A DNA stretch of 64,000 nucleotides from NCBI RefSeq assembly GCF_000347635.1, contig NC_020514.1:3720001-3784000 (forward strand), written 5' to 3'. Below the pieces are notes generated by a model. The model saw only the letters and a list, made by a program, of their open reading frames with translations. It ran no database searches and had not been told where the DNA came from. The translations under genes were made by a program, and so were the position numbers. The stretch is from Paraglaciecola psychrophila 170. GTDB lineage: Bacteria > Pseudomonadota > Gammaproteobacteria > Enterobacterales > Alteromonadaceae. Positions 37,886 through 46,747 of the stretch are shown here, in pieces. Within the stretch, counting starts at the first letter, position 1, and every line of letters starts with the position of its first letter.

Positions 37886-38786
37886 ATGATTGATAACAAT
37901 AGACTACGTATTGCTGTACAAAAATCAGGACGATTAAGTGACGACAGCATCTCTTTATTAAAAGCCATTGGCATTAAATTGCAAATTCGCGACCGGTTGT
38001 TGATCGCTCATTCTACTAACCAACCTATTGATTTGTTATTGGTACGTGACGACGACATCCCAGGTTTAGTGATGGACGGTGTAGTTGATTTAGGTTTTAT
38101 TGGCCAAAATGAGTTAGAAGAAAAGATGCTTGAGCGCAAAGCGGCAGGCAAAAAGGCTGAGTATGTCGAGCTTAGACGTCTAGATTACGGCGGTTGCCGC
38201 TTATCTATTGCGGTGCCTAATGAAATGGATTATCAAGGCTTACAGTCATTACAAGGTAAAAAAATTAGCTACTACGTACCCCTTTTTACTAGAGCGTTTT
38301 TTCAAAGAAAAGAACATTAACGCCAGTACAGTCATGTTAACGGGATCGGTAGAAGTAGCGCCTCGCGCTGGTTTGGCAGATGCAATTTGTGACTTGGTGT
38401 CTACTGGCGCTACGCTTGAAGCCAACGGTCTTCAAGAAGCCGATGAAATATTTAGATCTAAAGCAGTATTTATTCAGCGCGGTGGCGAAATGCCCGTAGC
38501 TAAACAAGCGCTCATCAACAAAATGCTGCCACGAATGGATGGTATAACTCAGGCTAAAGAAAGTAAGTACATTATGTTACATGCGCCCAAGGCTTATTTA
38601 GAACAAGTTAAAAGTTTATTACCTGGTTCTGAAACCCCTACCGTCTTGCCACTTGCTGGAAGCGATGAAACAGTCGCTATACATGTAGTGAGCCCTGAAA
38701 CACTGTTTTGGGAAACCATGGAAAAGCTTAAAGCATTGGGTTGTAGTTCGATTTTGGTTATGCCAATTGAAAAGATGATGTCTTAG
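37886..38786 (+). pseudogene. hisG: ATP phosphoribosyltransferase with one-base insertion
   Basis: HisG catalyses the first step of histidine synthesis. The first frame runs from ATG 37886 (NNRLRIAVQKSGRLSDDS) through [14 protein letters not shown] to LQGKKI. The rest ([37 protein letters not shown], and the C-terminal regulatory domain) is in the next frame, up to 38786. One extra A near 38264-38268 (ATTAGCT instead of ATTGCT) separates them; without it the protein has about 299 residues, the long-form HisG length. The frame open from 37805 merely extends into the leader. All other his genes are intact, so this may be a recent mutation or an assembly error. Confidence 0.88.
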
Positions 38787-38820
38787 GTAAAATAAATATT
38801 AGTTAAGAGGCTAAATAGTC

Positions 38821-40128
38821 ATGCAAATATGGGCACAACTTAACCCAACTGAACAAACTAAATTACTTAGCAGACCGGCGCTTGTCGATAGCCAAGCTTT
38901 GAGCGATACGGTTGCTGACATTATTGAGCAAGTTAACCAGCAAGGTGATAAAGCCCTGCTTGCTTTTACTGAGCGTTTTGACGGTGTAAAATTAAAGAGT
39001 TTACGTTTTGAGGACAGTTCACTCAGCAGTTTCGCAGGTCAAATCAAACCCGAGGTTAAATGGGCTATTGATCAAGCATATGCCAATATCAAAGCTTTTC
39101 ATCAGGCTCAGTACCCAGAAGATGTTGTAGTTGAAACGACACCCGGCGTAGTGTGTGAACTTAAACATGCCCCTTTGGCATCGGTTGGGCTATATATTCC
39201 CGGAGGAACGGCTCCACTGCCCTCAACGGTCTTAATGCTGGGCGCAACAGCGCAAGTCGCAGGTTGTGCGAGAAAAGTTTTATGCACACCGCCAAATAAA
39301 GATGGTGAAATTGCAGCCGAAATTCTATATGCAGCGAGCTTATGTGACATTGACGAAATTTATCTCGTTGGCGGTGCGCAAGCTATTGCTGCCTTAGCAC
39401 TGGGCACTGAAAGCATTATCAAGGTTGATAAAATTTTTGGCCCTGGCAATAGCTATGTCACTGAAGCTAAACAACAAGTAAGCCGAATTCCAGCAGGCCC
39501 TGCGATTGATATGCCAGCAGGTCCATCTGAAGTGTTAGTTATAGCTGACGAACATGCTAACGCGGTGTTTGTAGCAGCGGATTTATTGTCACAAGCCGAA
39601 CATGGTACTGACTCTCAAGCTGTATTGGTGTCAAACAGCAGTGATTTGATTGAAGAGGTTAAACAACAAGTTAACTTACAGCTAGCGACATTAAGTCGAC
39701 AAGCCATTGCCGAACAAGCAGTTAAGCATAGCCGCTATATTTTAACGGGTAGTTTACAGCAAGCTTTTGAAGTCAGTAATGCTTACGCACCAGAGCACTT
39801 AATTGTACAAATAGAAAATGCTCGCGACAGTTTAGATAAGCTGACTAACGCTGGTTCGATATTTGTGGGGCAGTGGTCACCTGAATCCGCAGGGGATTAC
39901 GCCAGTGGCACCAATCATGTGCTACCTACGTATGGCTATGCTCGAAATTATTCTAGCTTGGGATTAGCCGACTTCATGCGGCGCTACACAGTGCAAGAAC
40001 TTAGCTATCAAGGCTTAAAAAATATCGGTAATGCGATTATGGACCTGGCTGATGCTGAGGGTCTAGATGCTCATAGGCAAGCTGTTGCACTGAGATTAAA
40101 CCCTGAGCAATTAAGTCAAAACTCATGA
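38821..40128 (+). CDS. hisD: Histidinol dehydrogenase
   Basis: HisD oxidises histidinol to histidine in two NAD-dependent steps. The 435-residue protein has GLYIPGGTAPLPSTVLML, KIFGPGNSYVTEAKQQV, AIDMPAGPSEVLVIAD (substrate loop), the zinc/catalytic AYAPEHLIVQ and GTNHVLPTYGYAR. It lies 34 bp after hisG and its stop overlaps hisC by ATGA. Confidence 0.97.
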   Translation: MQIWAQLNPTEQTKLLSRPALVDSQALSDTVADIIEQVNQQGDKALLAFTERFDGVKLKSLRFEDSSLSSFAGQIKPEVKWAIDQAYANIKAFHQAQYPEDVVVETTPGVVCELKHAPLASVGLYIPGGTAPLPSTVLMLGATAQVAGCARKVLCTPPNKDGEIAAEILYAASLCDIDEIYLVGGAQAIAALALGTESIIKVDKIFGPGNSYVTEAKQQVSRIPAGPAIDMPAGPSEVLVIADEHANAVFVAADLLSQAEHGTDSQAVLVSNSSDLIEEVKQQVNLQLATLSRQAIAEQAVKHSRYILTGSLQQAFEVSNAYAPEHLIVQIENARDSLDKLTNAGSIFVGQWSPESAGDYASGTNHVLPTYGYARNYSSLGLADFMRRYTVQELSYQGLKNIGNAIMDLADAEGLDAHRQAVALRLNPEQLSQNS

Positions 40129-41222
40129 GTAATTTAATCGACAAGCTTATCTGTGAAAACCTAAAAGCATTGCAGCCTTATGAGTCCGCTAGGCGTATTT
40201 TTGCTGGCGGTGATAGCGACAGCGAAACTTGGCTAAACGCAAACGAATCACCTTTTGCTAATGATTTTAATATCGACACTGAGCACTTTAACCGTTACCC
40301 AGATTGCCAACCAACAAGCGTATTATTGCCTTATGCAAAATATGCGAGGGTACATGCTAACCAGTTATTGGTGAGCCGCGGTGCTGACGAAGGCATTGAG
40401 TTACTCATTCGTACGTTTTGTACCCCGGGCAAAGACAGTATTTTAATCTGCCCACCCACTTATGGTATGTACGCTATCAGCGCTGAAACCTGCAATGTGG
40501 GTATCGAGAGAGCGCCTTTACAAGCAGATTTTTCTCTGGACATGTCTGCCATTAGTGCTTGCCAGGGTAAAGTAAACTTAGTGTTTATTTGTTCACCCAA
40601 TAACCCAACCGGCACCACTATAGACAAAGCACAGCTTAAACAAGTATTAGAACTCTTTGCAGACTCTGCCTTAGTCGTGGTGGACGAGGCATACATTGAA
40701 TTTGATGCAGCCAATACATGGTCAACCGAGCTGGCAGCGTATCCTAATTTAGTGATATTACGTACGTTGTCTAAAGCCTTTGCCTTAGCAGGTTTACGCT
40801 GTGGCTTTACTTTAGCCAACAGCGACGTTATCCAAAGCATTATGAAGGTGATTGCGCCCTACCCTGTGCCAGAACCTGTAGCACAAATTGCTTCCCAAGC
40901 ACTGAGTCACAATGGACTCAAGAAAATGATCGAACAGGTAGAATATTTGCATCAGCAAAAGCAATCAGTCAAGCAACAGTTAAGCCAATTCCCAGAACTA
41001 GAATTAGTCGGTGACGATAAAGCCAATTTTATATTGTTCCGACACCCACAAAAACAGGCGTTAATGGACTTTTTGGTGGCCAACTCAGTACTCATTCGTG
41101 ACCAATCTAAACAAGTCAGTTTAGATAATTGCCTGCGTATTACGCTCGGCACTCAACAACAAAACGAAAAATTGCTCGCGTTAATGGCAAGTTTTTTTAA
41201 ACAGCAGGAAATATCAGCATGA
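40125..41222 (+). CDS. hisC: Histidinol-phosphate aminotransferase
   Basis: This PLP enzyme transaminates imidazole acetol phosphate. The 365 residues include [40 protein letters not shown] and the PLP-lysine motif [17 protein letters not shown]. Both ends overlap neighbours by ATGA (hisD and hisB), indicating translational coupling. Confidence 0.97.
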   Translation: MSNLIDKLICENLKALQPYESARRIFAGGDSDSETWLNANESPFANDFNIDTEHFNRYPDCQPTSVLLPYAKYARVHANQLLVSRGADEGIELLIRTFCTPGKDSILICPPTYGMYAISAETCNVGIERAPLQADFSLDMSAISACQGKVNLVFICSPNNPTGTTIDKAQLKQVLELFADSALVVVDEAYIEFDAANTWSTELAAYPNLVILRTLSKAFALAGLRCGFTLANSDVIQSIMKVIAPYPVPEPVAQIASQALSHNGLKKMIEQVEYLHQQKQSVKQQLSQFPELELVGDDKANFILFRHPQKQALMDFLVANSVLIRDQSKQVSLDNCLRITLGTQQQNEKLLALMASFFKQQEISA

Positions 41223-42289
41223 GCCAGCAACCAATTCTTTTTATTGATCGTGACGGTACCTTGGTTGAAGAGCCAGCCGTTGATAAACAACTTGATAGCT
41301 TAGAAAAGTTAGTCTTCGAACCACAAGTACTGCCGGTGCTGTTGAAGCTACAACAAAATGGCTTTCGTTTAGTGATGGTTTCAAACCAAGATGGATTGGG
41401 GACAGACAGTTTTCCTCAAGCCGATTTTGACTTAGCCCACAACAAAATGATGGACTTTTTTGCAGGTCAAGGTGTGACCTTTGACGATGTTTTAATTTGC
41501 CCGCACTTTGAAAGTGACAACTGCTCTTGTCGTAAACCCAAACTAGGTTTAGTGAAAGACTATTTGCAGCAAGGCAAAATTGATTTCACTCGTTCATTTG
41601 TAATTGGCGATCGCGATACCGATATTCAGCTAGCTGAAAACATGGGTATTGTAGGTATTAAGTACAATCGTGACACTAACAATTGGCAGACGATTGAAAA
41701 ACAATTACTGGCCTCGACCCGTGTTGCTCATGTGGTACGAAAAACGTCTGAAACCAACATCAATGTCACCGTAGACTTAGACTCTACTGCCAAATCTACC
41801 ATTCAAACAGGTCTTGGTTTTTTTGACCATATGCTAGATCAAGTGGCCACTCACGCAGGTTTTGAACTAACACTTACTGTAGATGGGGATTTGCATATAG
41901 ATGATCACCACAGTGTTGAAGACACCGCTCTGGCACTTGGCGAAGCCCTTAAAAAAGCCTTAGGCGATAAACGCGGTATTGGTCGTTTTGGTTTTGCCTT
42001 ACCAATGGATGAATGCCGCGCGGAATGTATTTTAGATATTTCTAACCGACCACACCTAAAATTTGATGCCGAATTTAGTCGAGATCAAGTAGGCGATATG
42101 GCCACCGAAATGGTGCCCCACTTTTTCTATTCTATGGCACAGTCTATGGGGTTATCGTTGCACCTTTCTACTACAGAGGGCAATGCTCACCACCAGGTTG
42201 AAAGTTTGTTTAAAGTGTTTGGTCGTGCATTACGACAAGCGATCCATAAACAAGGTGAAGCATTACCTAGTACCAAAGGTGCCTTGTAG
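41219..42289 (+). CDS. hisB: Bifunctional histidinol-phosphatase / imidazoleglycerol-phosphate dehydratase
   Basis: The N-terminal HAD phosphatase ([31 protein letters not shown] with the zinc cysteines, VIGDRDTD) is fused to the C-terminal dehydratase ([53 protein letters not shown]). The fusion is the gammaproteobacterial type; 356 residues is normal. It overlaps hisC by ATGA, and hisH starts 2 bp after it. Confidence 0.97.
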   Translation: MSQQPILFIDRDGTLVEEPAVDKQLDSLEKLVFEPQVLPVLLKLQQNGFRLVMVSNQDGLGTDSFPQADFDLAHNKMMDFFAGQGVTFDDVLICPHFESDNCSCRKPKLGLVKDYLQQGKIDFTRSFVIGDRDTDIQLAENMGIVGIKYNRDTNNWQTIEKQLLASTRVAHVVRKTSETNINVTVDLDSTAKSTIQTGLGFFDHMLDQVATHAGFELTLTVDGDLHIDDHHSVEDTALALGEALKKALGDKRGIGRFGFALPMDECRAECILDISNRPHLKFDAEFSRDQVGDMATEMVPHFFYSMAQSMGLSLHLSTTEGNAHHQVESLFKVFGRALRQAIHKQGEALPSTKGAL

Positions 42290-42291
42290 AT

Positions 42292-42897
42292 ATGGCTTCG
42301 CAACAAATTGTGATTGTTAATACTGGCTGCGCGAATATTTCATCGGTGAAATTTGCAGTTGAGCGTCTAGGTTCACAAGTCATAGTTAGCGATGATATAC
42401 AGGTCATTCAAGCAGCCGACAAAGTATTTTTGCCCGGTGTAGGCAGTGCCAATGCAGCCATGGCCAGCATCCATAAAAAACAGTTAGTAGGCTGTATTCA
42501 AAGCCTAACACAACCTGTTTTAGGCATCTGTTTAGGTATGCAGTTGATGGTTGAAAAATCAGAAGAAAGCCTTACTGATAACACCCCCTGTCTAGATCTT
42601 ATACCTGGGCAAGTAAAACGCATGCAAGTAGGCGATTTACGTTTACCACATATGGGTTGGAATACCGTGACGCCCGTTGCTGATGCGCCGTTATTTAAAG
42701 GCATCGATAGTGGTAGTTACTTTTATTTTGTGCACAGCTTTGCTGCGGCAGTATCAGAATTTACCATGGCCAGTTGTCAATACGGCATGGACTTTTCTGC
42801 CGCCATCCACAAAGATAACTTTTTTGGTGTGCAATTTCACCCTGAGCGCTCTAGCGACGCAGGTGCACACCTTTTAAAAAACTTTATCGATTTATAA
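42292..42897 (+). CDS. hisH: Imidazole glycerol phosphate synthase, glutaminase subunit
   Basis: HisH supplies ammonia from glutamine to HisF. The 201-residue class I amidotransferase has the nucleophile in LGICLGMQLM and the His-Glu pair in VQFHPERSSDAG. It follows hisB by 2 bp. Unlike the tight upstream junctions, a 139-bp gap with short repeats separates it from hisA. Confidence 0.96.
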   Translation: MASQQIVIVNTGCANISSVKFAVERLGSQVIVSDDIQVIQAADKVFLPGVGSANAAMASIHKKQLVGCIQSLTQPVLGICLGMQLMVEKSEESLTDNTPCLDLIPGQVKRMQVGDLRLPHMGWNTVTPVADAPLFKGIDSGSYFYFVHSFAAAVSEFTMASCQYGMDFSAAIHKDNFFGVQFHPERSSDAGAHLLKNFIDL

Positions 42898-42940
42898 GAC
42901 TCTTCAACGAGAAGCAATGTAATAAGAAGCAGCTCGTTAA

Positions 42941-43005
42941 CAATATTTTCGATTACAATATTTTCGATTTCAAGAAGTGCGGTATGAAACAGTGCGATAT
43001 GAAAC
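42941..43005 (+). repeat. Two adjacent 15-bp tandem duplications between hisH and hisA
   Basis: CAATATTTTCGATTA is followed by CAATATTTTCGATTT (42941-42970). Shortly after, AGTGCGGTATGAAAC is followed by AGTGCGATATGAAAC (42976-43005). Both duplications have period 15 and two copies. No ORF is supported here. Confidence 0.75.
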
Positions 43006-43036
43006 AGCGTCATAAGAAAAGGTTAGAAAGCAAGAT

Positions 43037-43777
43037 ATGATCATCCCAGCTATAGACTTAATTGAAGGTTCGGTGGTGCGCTTGTACCAAGGCGACTACG
43101 CACAAAAAACCGAATATAAACTCGACCCAATCGATGTAGTTCATAGTTATGCCGACCAAGGGGCAAAGTGGTTACACATTGTTGACCTGACCGGTGCTAA
43201 AGACACCAACAAACGTCAACTCGAACTGATTGGTAAGATGGTTGCTACCGGGCGTATGCACTTTCAAGCAGGCGGTGGCATTCGTAGCGAAGAAGACGTG
43301 AAACAGCTTTTAGACATCGGCGTCAAACGCGTGGTCATTGGCTCATTGGCAGTTAAAGAGCCCGAGCTAGTCAAAGGCTGGGTCAAGAAATACGGCGCAG
43401 ACGCAATAGTGCTAGCGCTAGACATCAACATTGACGACTCTGGCAACAAATTTATCGCCACCCACGGCTGGCAAGAAAACTCTGGCGTGTCGATCGAATC
43501 ATTACTTGAAGACTTTTTATCTGTCGGTGCTAAACATGTGCTTTGTACTGACATCAGCCGTGACGGTACTTTACAAGGCGCGAATCATCAACTTTACACT
43601 GAAATGACAAAACAATTTCCTAGTGTAGGTTGGCAAGCATCTGGTGGTATTGGTAATCTGAACGATATCGCAGTGCTTAAACCGACCAATGTTAGCGGCG
43701 TTATTTTAGGCCGTGCACTTTTGGAAGGCAAATTCACAGTAGAACAAGCAATTGAATGTTGGAATACGGCTAAATAG
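43037..43777 (+). CDS. hisA: Phosphoribosylformimino-AICAR-phosphate isomerase
   Basis: HisA is a (beta/alpha)8 isomerase of the histidine pathway. The 246 residues have the N-terminal [19 protein letters not shown] (catalytic Asp), [29 protein letters not shown] (second Asp) and [10 protein letters not shown] phosphate-binding motifs. Confidence 0.96.
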   Translation: MIIPAIDLIEGSVVRLYQGDYAQKTEYKLDPIDVVHSYADQGAKWLHIVDLTGAKDTNKRQLELIGKMVATGRMHFQAGGGIRSEEDVKQLLDIGVKRVVIGSLAVKEPELVKGWVKKYGADAIVLALDINIDDSGNKFIATHGWQENSGVSIESLLEDFLSVGAKHVLCTDISRDGTLQGANHQLYTEMTKQFPSVGWQASGGIGNLNDIAVLKPTNVSGVILGRALLEGKFTVEQAIECWNTAK

Positions 43778-43834
43778 CAGAAGCTAACGAGGCTTTGCAA
43801 CATCCATAAACAACCACAAAATTAGGAAATTATC

Positions 43835-44833
43835 ATGGCGGCTTTTGGCACAGTGTTTATGCCACATATGGCATTCACCACGTTTGAAAACAATCAGTGG
43901 AATGAAGCGACAATCGTTGCATCGGACAGTATTCAATTACATCCTGGTGCTCATGTATTGCATTATTCCAGTACCTGCTTTGAAGGGTTAAAAGCCTTCA
44001 AACATTCTGATGGCAGTATTCATGTGTTCCGTATGGATCAGAACCTTGGCCGTTTTGCTCAGAGCAGCCGTTTGTTATCGTTGCCAGATATTGATCAAGC
44101 GCAAGTATCGAAGATGATTTTGGATATTGTTGAACAATATAGCGCGGATATACCAGAGCCACCTGGGTCTATGTATGTTCGTCCTACACATATAGGCACT
44201 GAAGCCGCAATAGGCAAAGCGGCAGCACCTAGTAATAGTTCGATGTTATATGTGCTAATTTCTCCGGTGGGCGATTACTTTGCTGGCGGTGCTAAACCGC
44301 TCAGAGTGTTACTTGATGAAACAGGTTTACGCTGTGCCCCACATATGGGCATGATAAAAAGTGGTGGTAATTATGCCAGTGCCTTGGGCCCTATTTTAGC
44401 CGCAAAGCATGATGTGCAAGCCGACCAAATATTGTTCTGTCCCAATGGTGACGTTCAAGAAACAGGCGCAGCTAATTTCTTGTTGATTGACGGCAATGAA
44501 ATCATTACCAAAGCATTGGATTCAACTTTTTTACATGGTGTTACCCGCAGTTCAATTTTAACCTTAGCCGCAGACATGGGCATGAAGGTCACTGAAACCC
44601 AGTTAACTGTTGATGAATTATTAGAAAGAGCCGCCAAACCTAATGTCGAAGCCGCATTGTCGGGCACAGCCGCTGTTCTCACGTCTGTCGGTACGCTGAT
44701 ACACAATGGTAAAGAGCATCCCGTGGGCGCCGGCGAACACGGTCCAACAACCCAAAAGTTACGCCAAGCATTGAACGATATTCAGTGGGGCAAAGCAGCG
44801 GATACCCACAATTGGTTAACAAAGGTTAAATAG
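43835..44833 (+). CDS. ilvE: Branched-chain amino acid aminotransferase
   Basis: This fold-type IV PLP enzyme transaminates leucine, isoleucine and valine. The 332-residue sequence has [35 protein letters not shown], the PLP Lys in [16 protein letters not shown] and [10 protein letters not shown]. It resembles the longer, eukaryote-like BCAT branch. It lies between hisA (57 bp upstream) and hisF (7 bp downstream) in the same direction, with AGGA before its ATG, so it must be read with the his operon. That location is unusual. A role as a backup for HisC is conceivable but unsupported by motifs. Confidence 0.92.
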   Translation: MAAFGTVFMPHMAFTTFENNQWNEATIVASDSIQLHPGAHVLHYSSTCFEGLKAFKHSDGSIHVFRMDQNLGRFAQSSRLLSLPDIDQAQVSKMILDIVEQYSADIPEPPGSMYVRPTHIGTEAAIGKAAAPSNSSMLYVLISPVGDYFAGGAKPLRVLLDETGLRCAPHMGMIKSGGNYASALGPILAAKHDVQADQILFCPNGDVQETGAANFLLIDGNEIITKALDSTFLHGVTRSSILTLAADMGMKVTETQLTVDELLERAAKPNVEAALSGTAAVLTSVGTLIHNGKEHPVGAGEHGPTTQKLRQALNDIQWGKAADTHNWLTKVK

Positions 44834-44840
44834 GTTTTTT

Positions 44841-45614
44841 ATGTTAGCTAGACGCATTATACCCTGCTTAGATGTTAAAGATGGCAAAGTCGTTAAAGGC
44901 GTGAAGTTTCGCAATCACGAAATTATTGGCAACATCGTGCCTTTGGCACAGCAGTATGCCGAACAAGGTGCTGACGAATTGGTGTTTTACGACATTACGG
45001 CATCCAGTGATCAACGCGTTGTGGATAAAAGCTGGGTTACTCGGATTGCACAGGTAATCGATATTCCGTTTTGTGTCGCTGGTGGTATTAAAACCATTGA
45101 AGAAGCCGGACAAATATTAGAAATGGGCGCAGACAAAATATCTGTTAACTCCCCTGCTTTGGCTGATCCTGAATTAATCACCCGTTTACACGACACCTTC
45201 GGCCAACAATGTGTGGTGGTAGGTATCGACAGTTTCTATAATGAAAAAACGGGTAAATACCAAGTTCACCAATACACGGGTGACGAGACTCGCACTCAAG
45301 TTACTGCTTGGGAAACAGCTGATTGGGTCAAAGAAGTACAACAACGTGGTGCCGGTGAAATAGTGCTTAATTGCATGAACCAAGATGGAGTTCGACAGGG
45401 TTACGATATTGCCCAGTTGTCTGCTATACGCAAAAGCTGTTCAGTACCGTTAATAGCCTCAGGCGGCGCAGGTGAAAGCGTGCATTTCAAAGATGTATTC
45501 GAACAAGCCGACGTAGACGGCGCATTAGCCGCATCAGTATTCCATAAAGGCATCATCCCAATACCCGTATTGAAAGCCTATTTGCGAACGCAAAATATTG
45601 CGATAAGAGACTAG
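44841..45614 (+). CDS. hisF: Imidazole glycerol phosphate synthase, cyclase subunit
   Basis: HisF closes the imidazole ring using ammonia from HisH. The 257-residue barrel shows [20 protein letters not shown] in the N-terminal family position (catalytic Asp in CLDVKDG), [26 protein letters not shown] and [12 protein letters not shown]. It starts 7 bp after ilvE. Confidence 0.97.
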   Translation: MLARRIIPCLDVKDGKVVKGVKFRNHEIIGNIVPLAQQYAEQGADELVFYDITASSDQRVVDKSWVTRIAQVIDIPFCVAGGIKTIEEAGQILEMGADKISVNSPALADPELITRLHDTFGQQCVVVGIDSFYNEKTGKYQVHQYTGDETRTQVTAWETADWVKEVQQRGAGEIVLNCMNQDGVRQGYDIAQLSAIRKSCSVPLIASGGAGESVHFKDVFEQADVDGALAASVFHKGIIPIPVLKAYLRTQNIAIRD

Positions 45615-45631
45615 AAGATAAAAAGATTTTT

Positions 45632-45740
45632 AACCACAGAGGAAAAGGAGGACACAGAGAAAAGATAAGTAATTCTTAACAATCTGTTCCTCTGTGAAGT
45701 GCAGCGGTCGGCGCTCCGACGCTCTGTGAACTCTGTGGTT
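45632..45740. repeat. Inverted-repeat element between hisF and hisIE
   Basis: A 109-bp element begins AACCACAGAG and ends CTCTGTGGTT, a perfect 10-bp terminal inverted repeat, with further internal complementarity (GAGGAAAA and TTCCTC). The same family forms the tandem array at 55298-55733. No transposase is encoded, so it is MITE- or REP-like. It separates hisIE from the rest of the operon and could form a hairpin in the mRNA. Confidence 0.85.
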
Positions 45741-45809
45741 CAAACGCTTTTAAGTCTTTTAAGTAGTGCGTATCGCGAGACGACCGACTAAAACATATTA
45801 GAGATTAAA

Positions 45810-46430
45810 ATGATTATTACAAAAGAAAATGTGGCAAAACTGGCTTGGGACAAGATGGAAAACCTTATCCCTTGTATCGTGCAAAACGCGGTGAGTGGCA
45901 AAGTGTTGATGCAGGGTTTTATGAACCAAGATGCGGTGCATAAAACCTTAGATACAGGTTTGGTGACTTTCTTTAGTCGTTCAAAACAACGTTTGTGGAC
46001 TAAAGGTGAAGAATCTGGGAATAGTTTACACCTAGTGGAAATCAGCAGCGACTGCGACGATGATTCGTTGCTTGCTTTGGTTAACCCAATCGGTCCAACA
46101 TGCCACAAAGGCACTGAAACTTGTTGGGCAGACAGTCAATCGGCTGATATTAGCTTTATCGCTGAATTAGAAAATGTGATTGCCTCACGTAAGGGCGCAG
46201 ATCCAGATTCTAGTTACACCGCACATCTATACAGCAAAGGCATTAAACGCATCGCGCAAAAAGTCGGTGAAGAAGGTGTTGAAACTGCATTAGCAGCTAC
46301 GGTTAAAGACTTAGAAGAGTTAAAGAATGAATCTGCTGATTTGTTGTATCACCTGATTGTTTTGCTGCAAGCCAGTGATTTGAATTTGTCTGATGTGATC
46401 AAAGTATTAAAAGAGCGACATTCAAAATAA
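45810..46430 (+). CDS. hisIE: Bifunctional phosphoribosyl-AMP cyclohydrolase / phosphoribosyl-ATP pyrophosphatase
   Basis: The protein does steps two and three of histidine synthesis. The N-terminal HisI domain has [43 protein letters not shown] and the zinc cysteines in [11 protein letters not shown]. The C-terminal HisE helix bundle has [18 protein letters not shown] and [13 protein letters not shown]. It lies 195 bp after hisF because of the inserted repeat element. Confidence 0.96.
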   Translation: MIITKENVAKLAWDKMENLIPCIVQNAVSGKVLMQGFMNQDAVHKTLDTGLVTFFSRSKQRLWTKGEESGNSLHLVEISSDCDDDSLLALVNPIGPTCHKGTETCWADSQSADISFIAELENVIASRKGADPDSSYTAHLYSKGIKRIAQKVGEEGVETALAATVKDLEELKNESADLLYHLIVLLQASDLNLSDVIKVLKERHSK

Positions 46431-46747
46431 TCGCATATCGTGACTTTCTATTCTTTCGCTCGTTGTGAAGCAATAAAAAGTCACTTTAAATTTGTATTAC
46501 ACACTAGACCCGTAGCATCAATGTCTGATCTTCCTATCAAAATTCTTCATACCATCTAAAAATTTTATTATTTCTTAAAAAATCGTAAAGAACTGATTAA
46601 AAATCAGCTACCTGAAGATCATTCATATTTAAAATGCATATTTAAAATGCATATTTTTAAATTTAACATTGATCTAACATTTTTTTTGTTGCGTAAAAAT
46701 TTAGTCAAACAAAACCAAACACTAATAAATTACTTAAAGGTATGAGT
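46431..46747. other. Region between hisIE and the CHRD lipoprotein gene
   Basis: AT-rich. GTGACTTT (46440) and AAAGTCAC (46478) form a loose inverted repeat that may end the his transcript. Near 46628-46658 the 15-base string ATATTTAAAATGCAT occurs twice in direct, overlapping fashion. No ORF is supported. Confidence 0.4.

Noticed and set aside
45632..45740. Small RNA gene or tRNA in the hisF-hisIE gap
   Set aside because: The sequence matches the dispersed inverted-repeat family and has no tRNA features.
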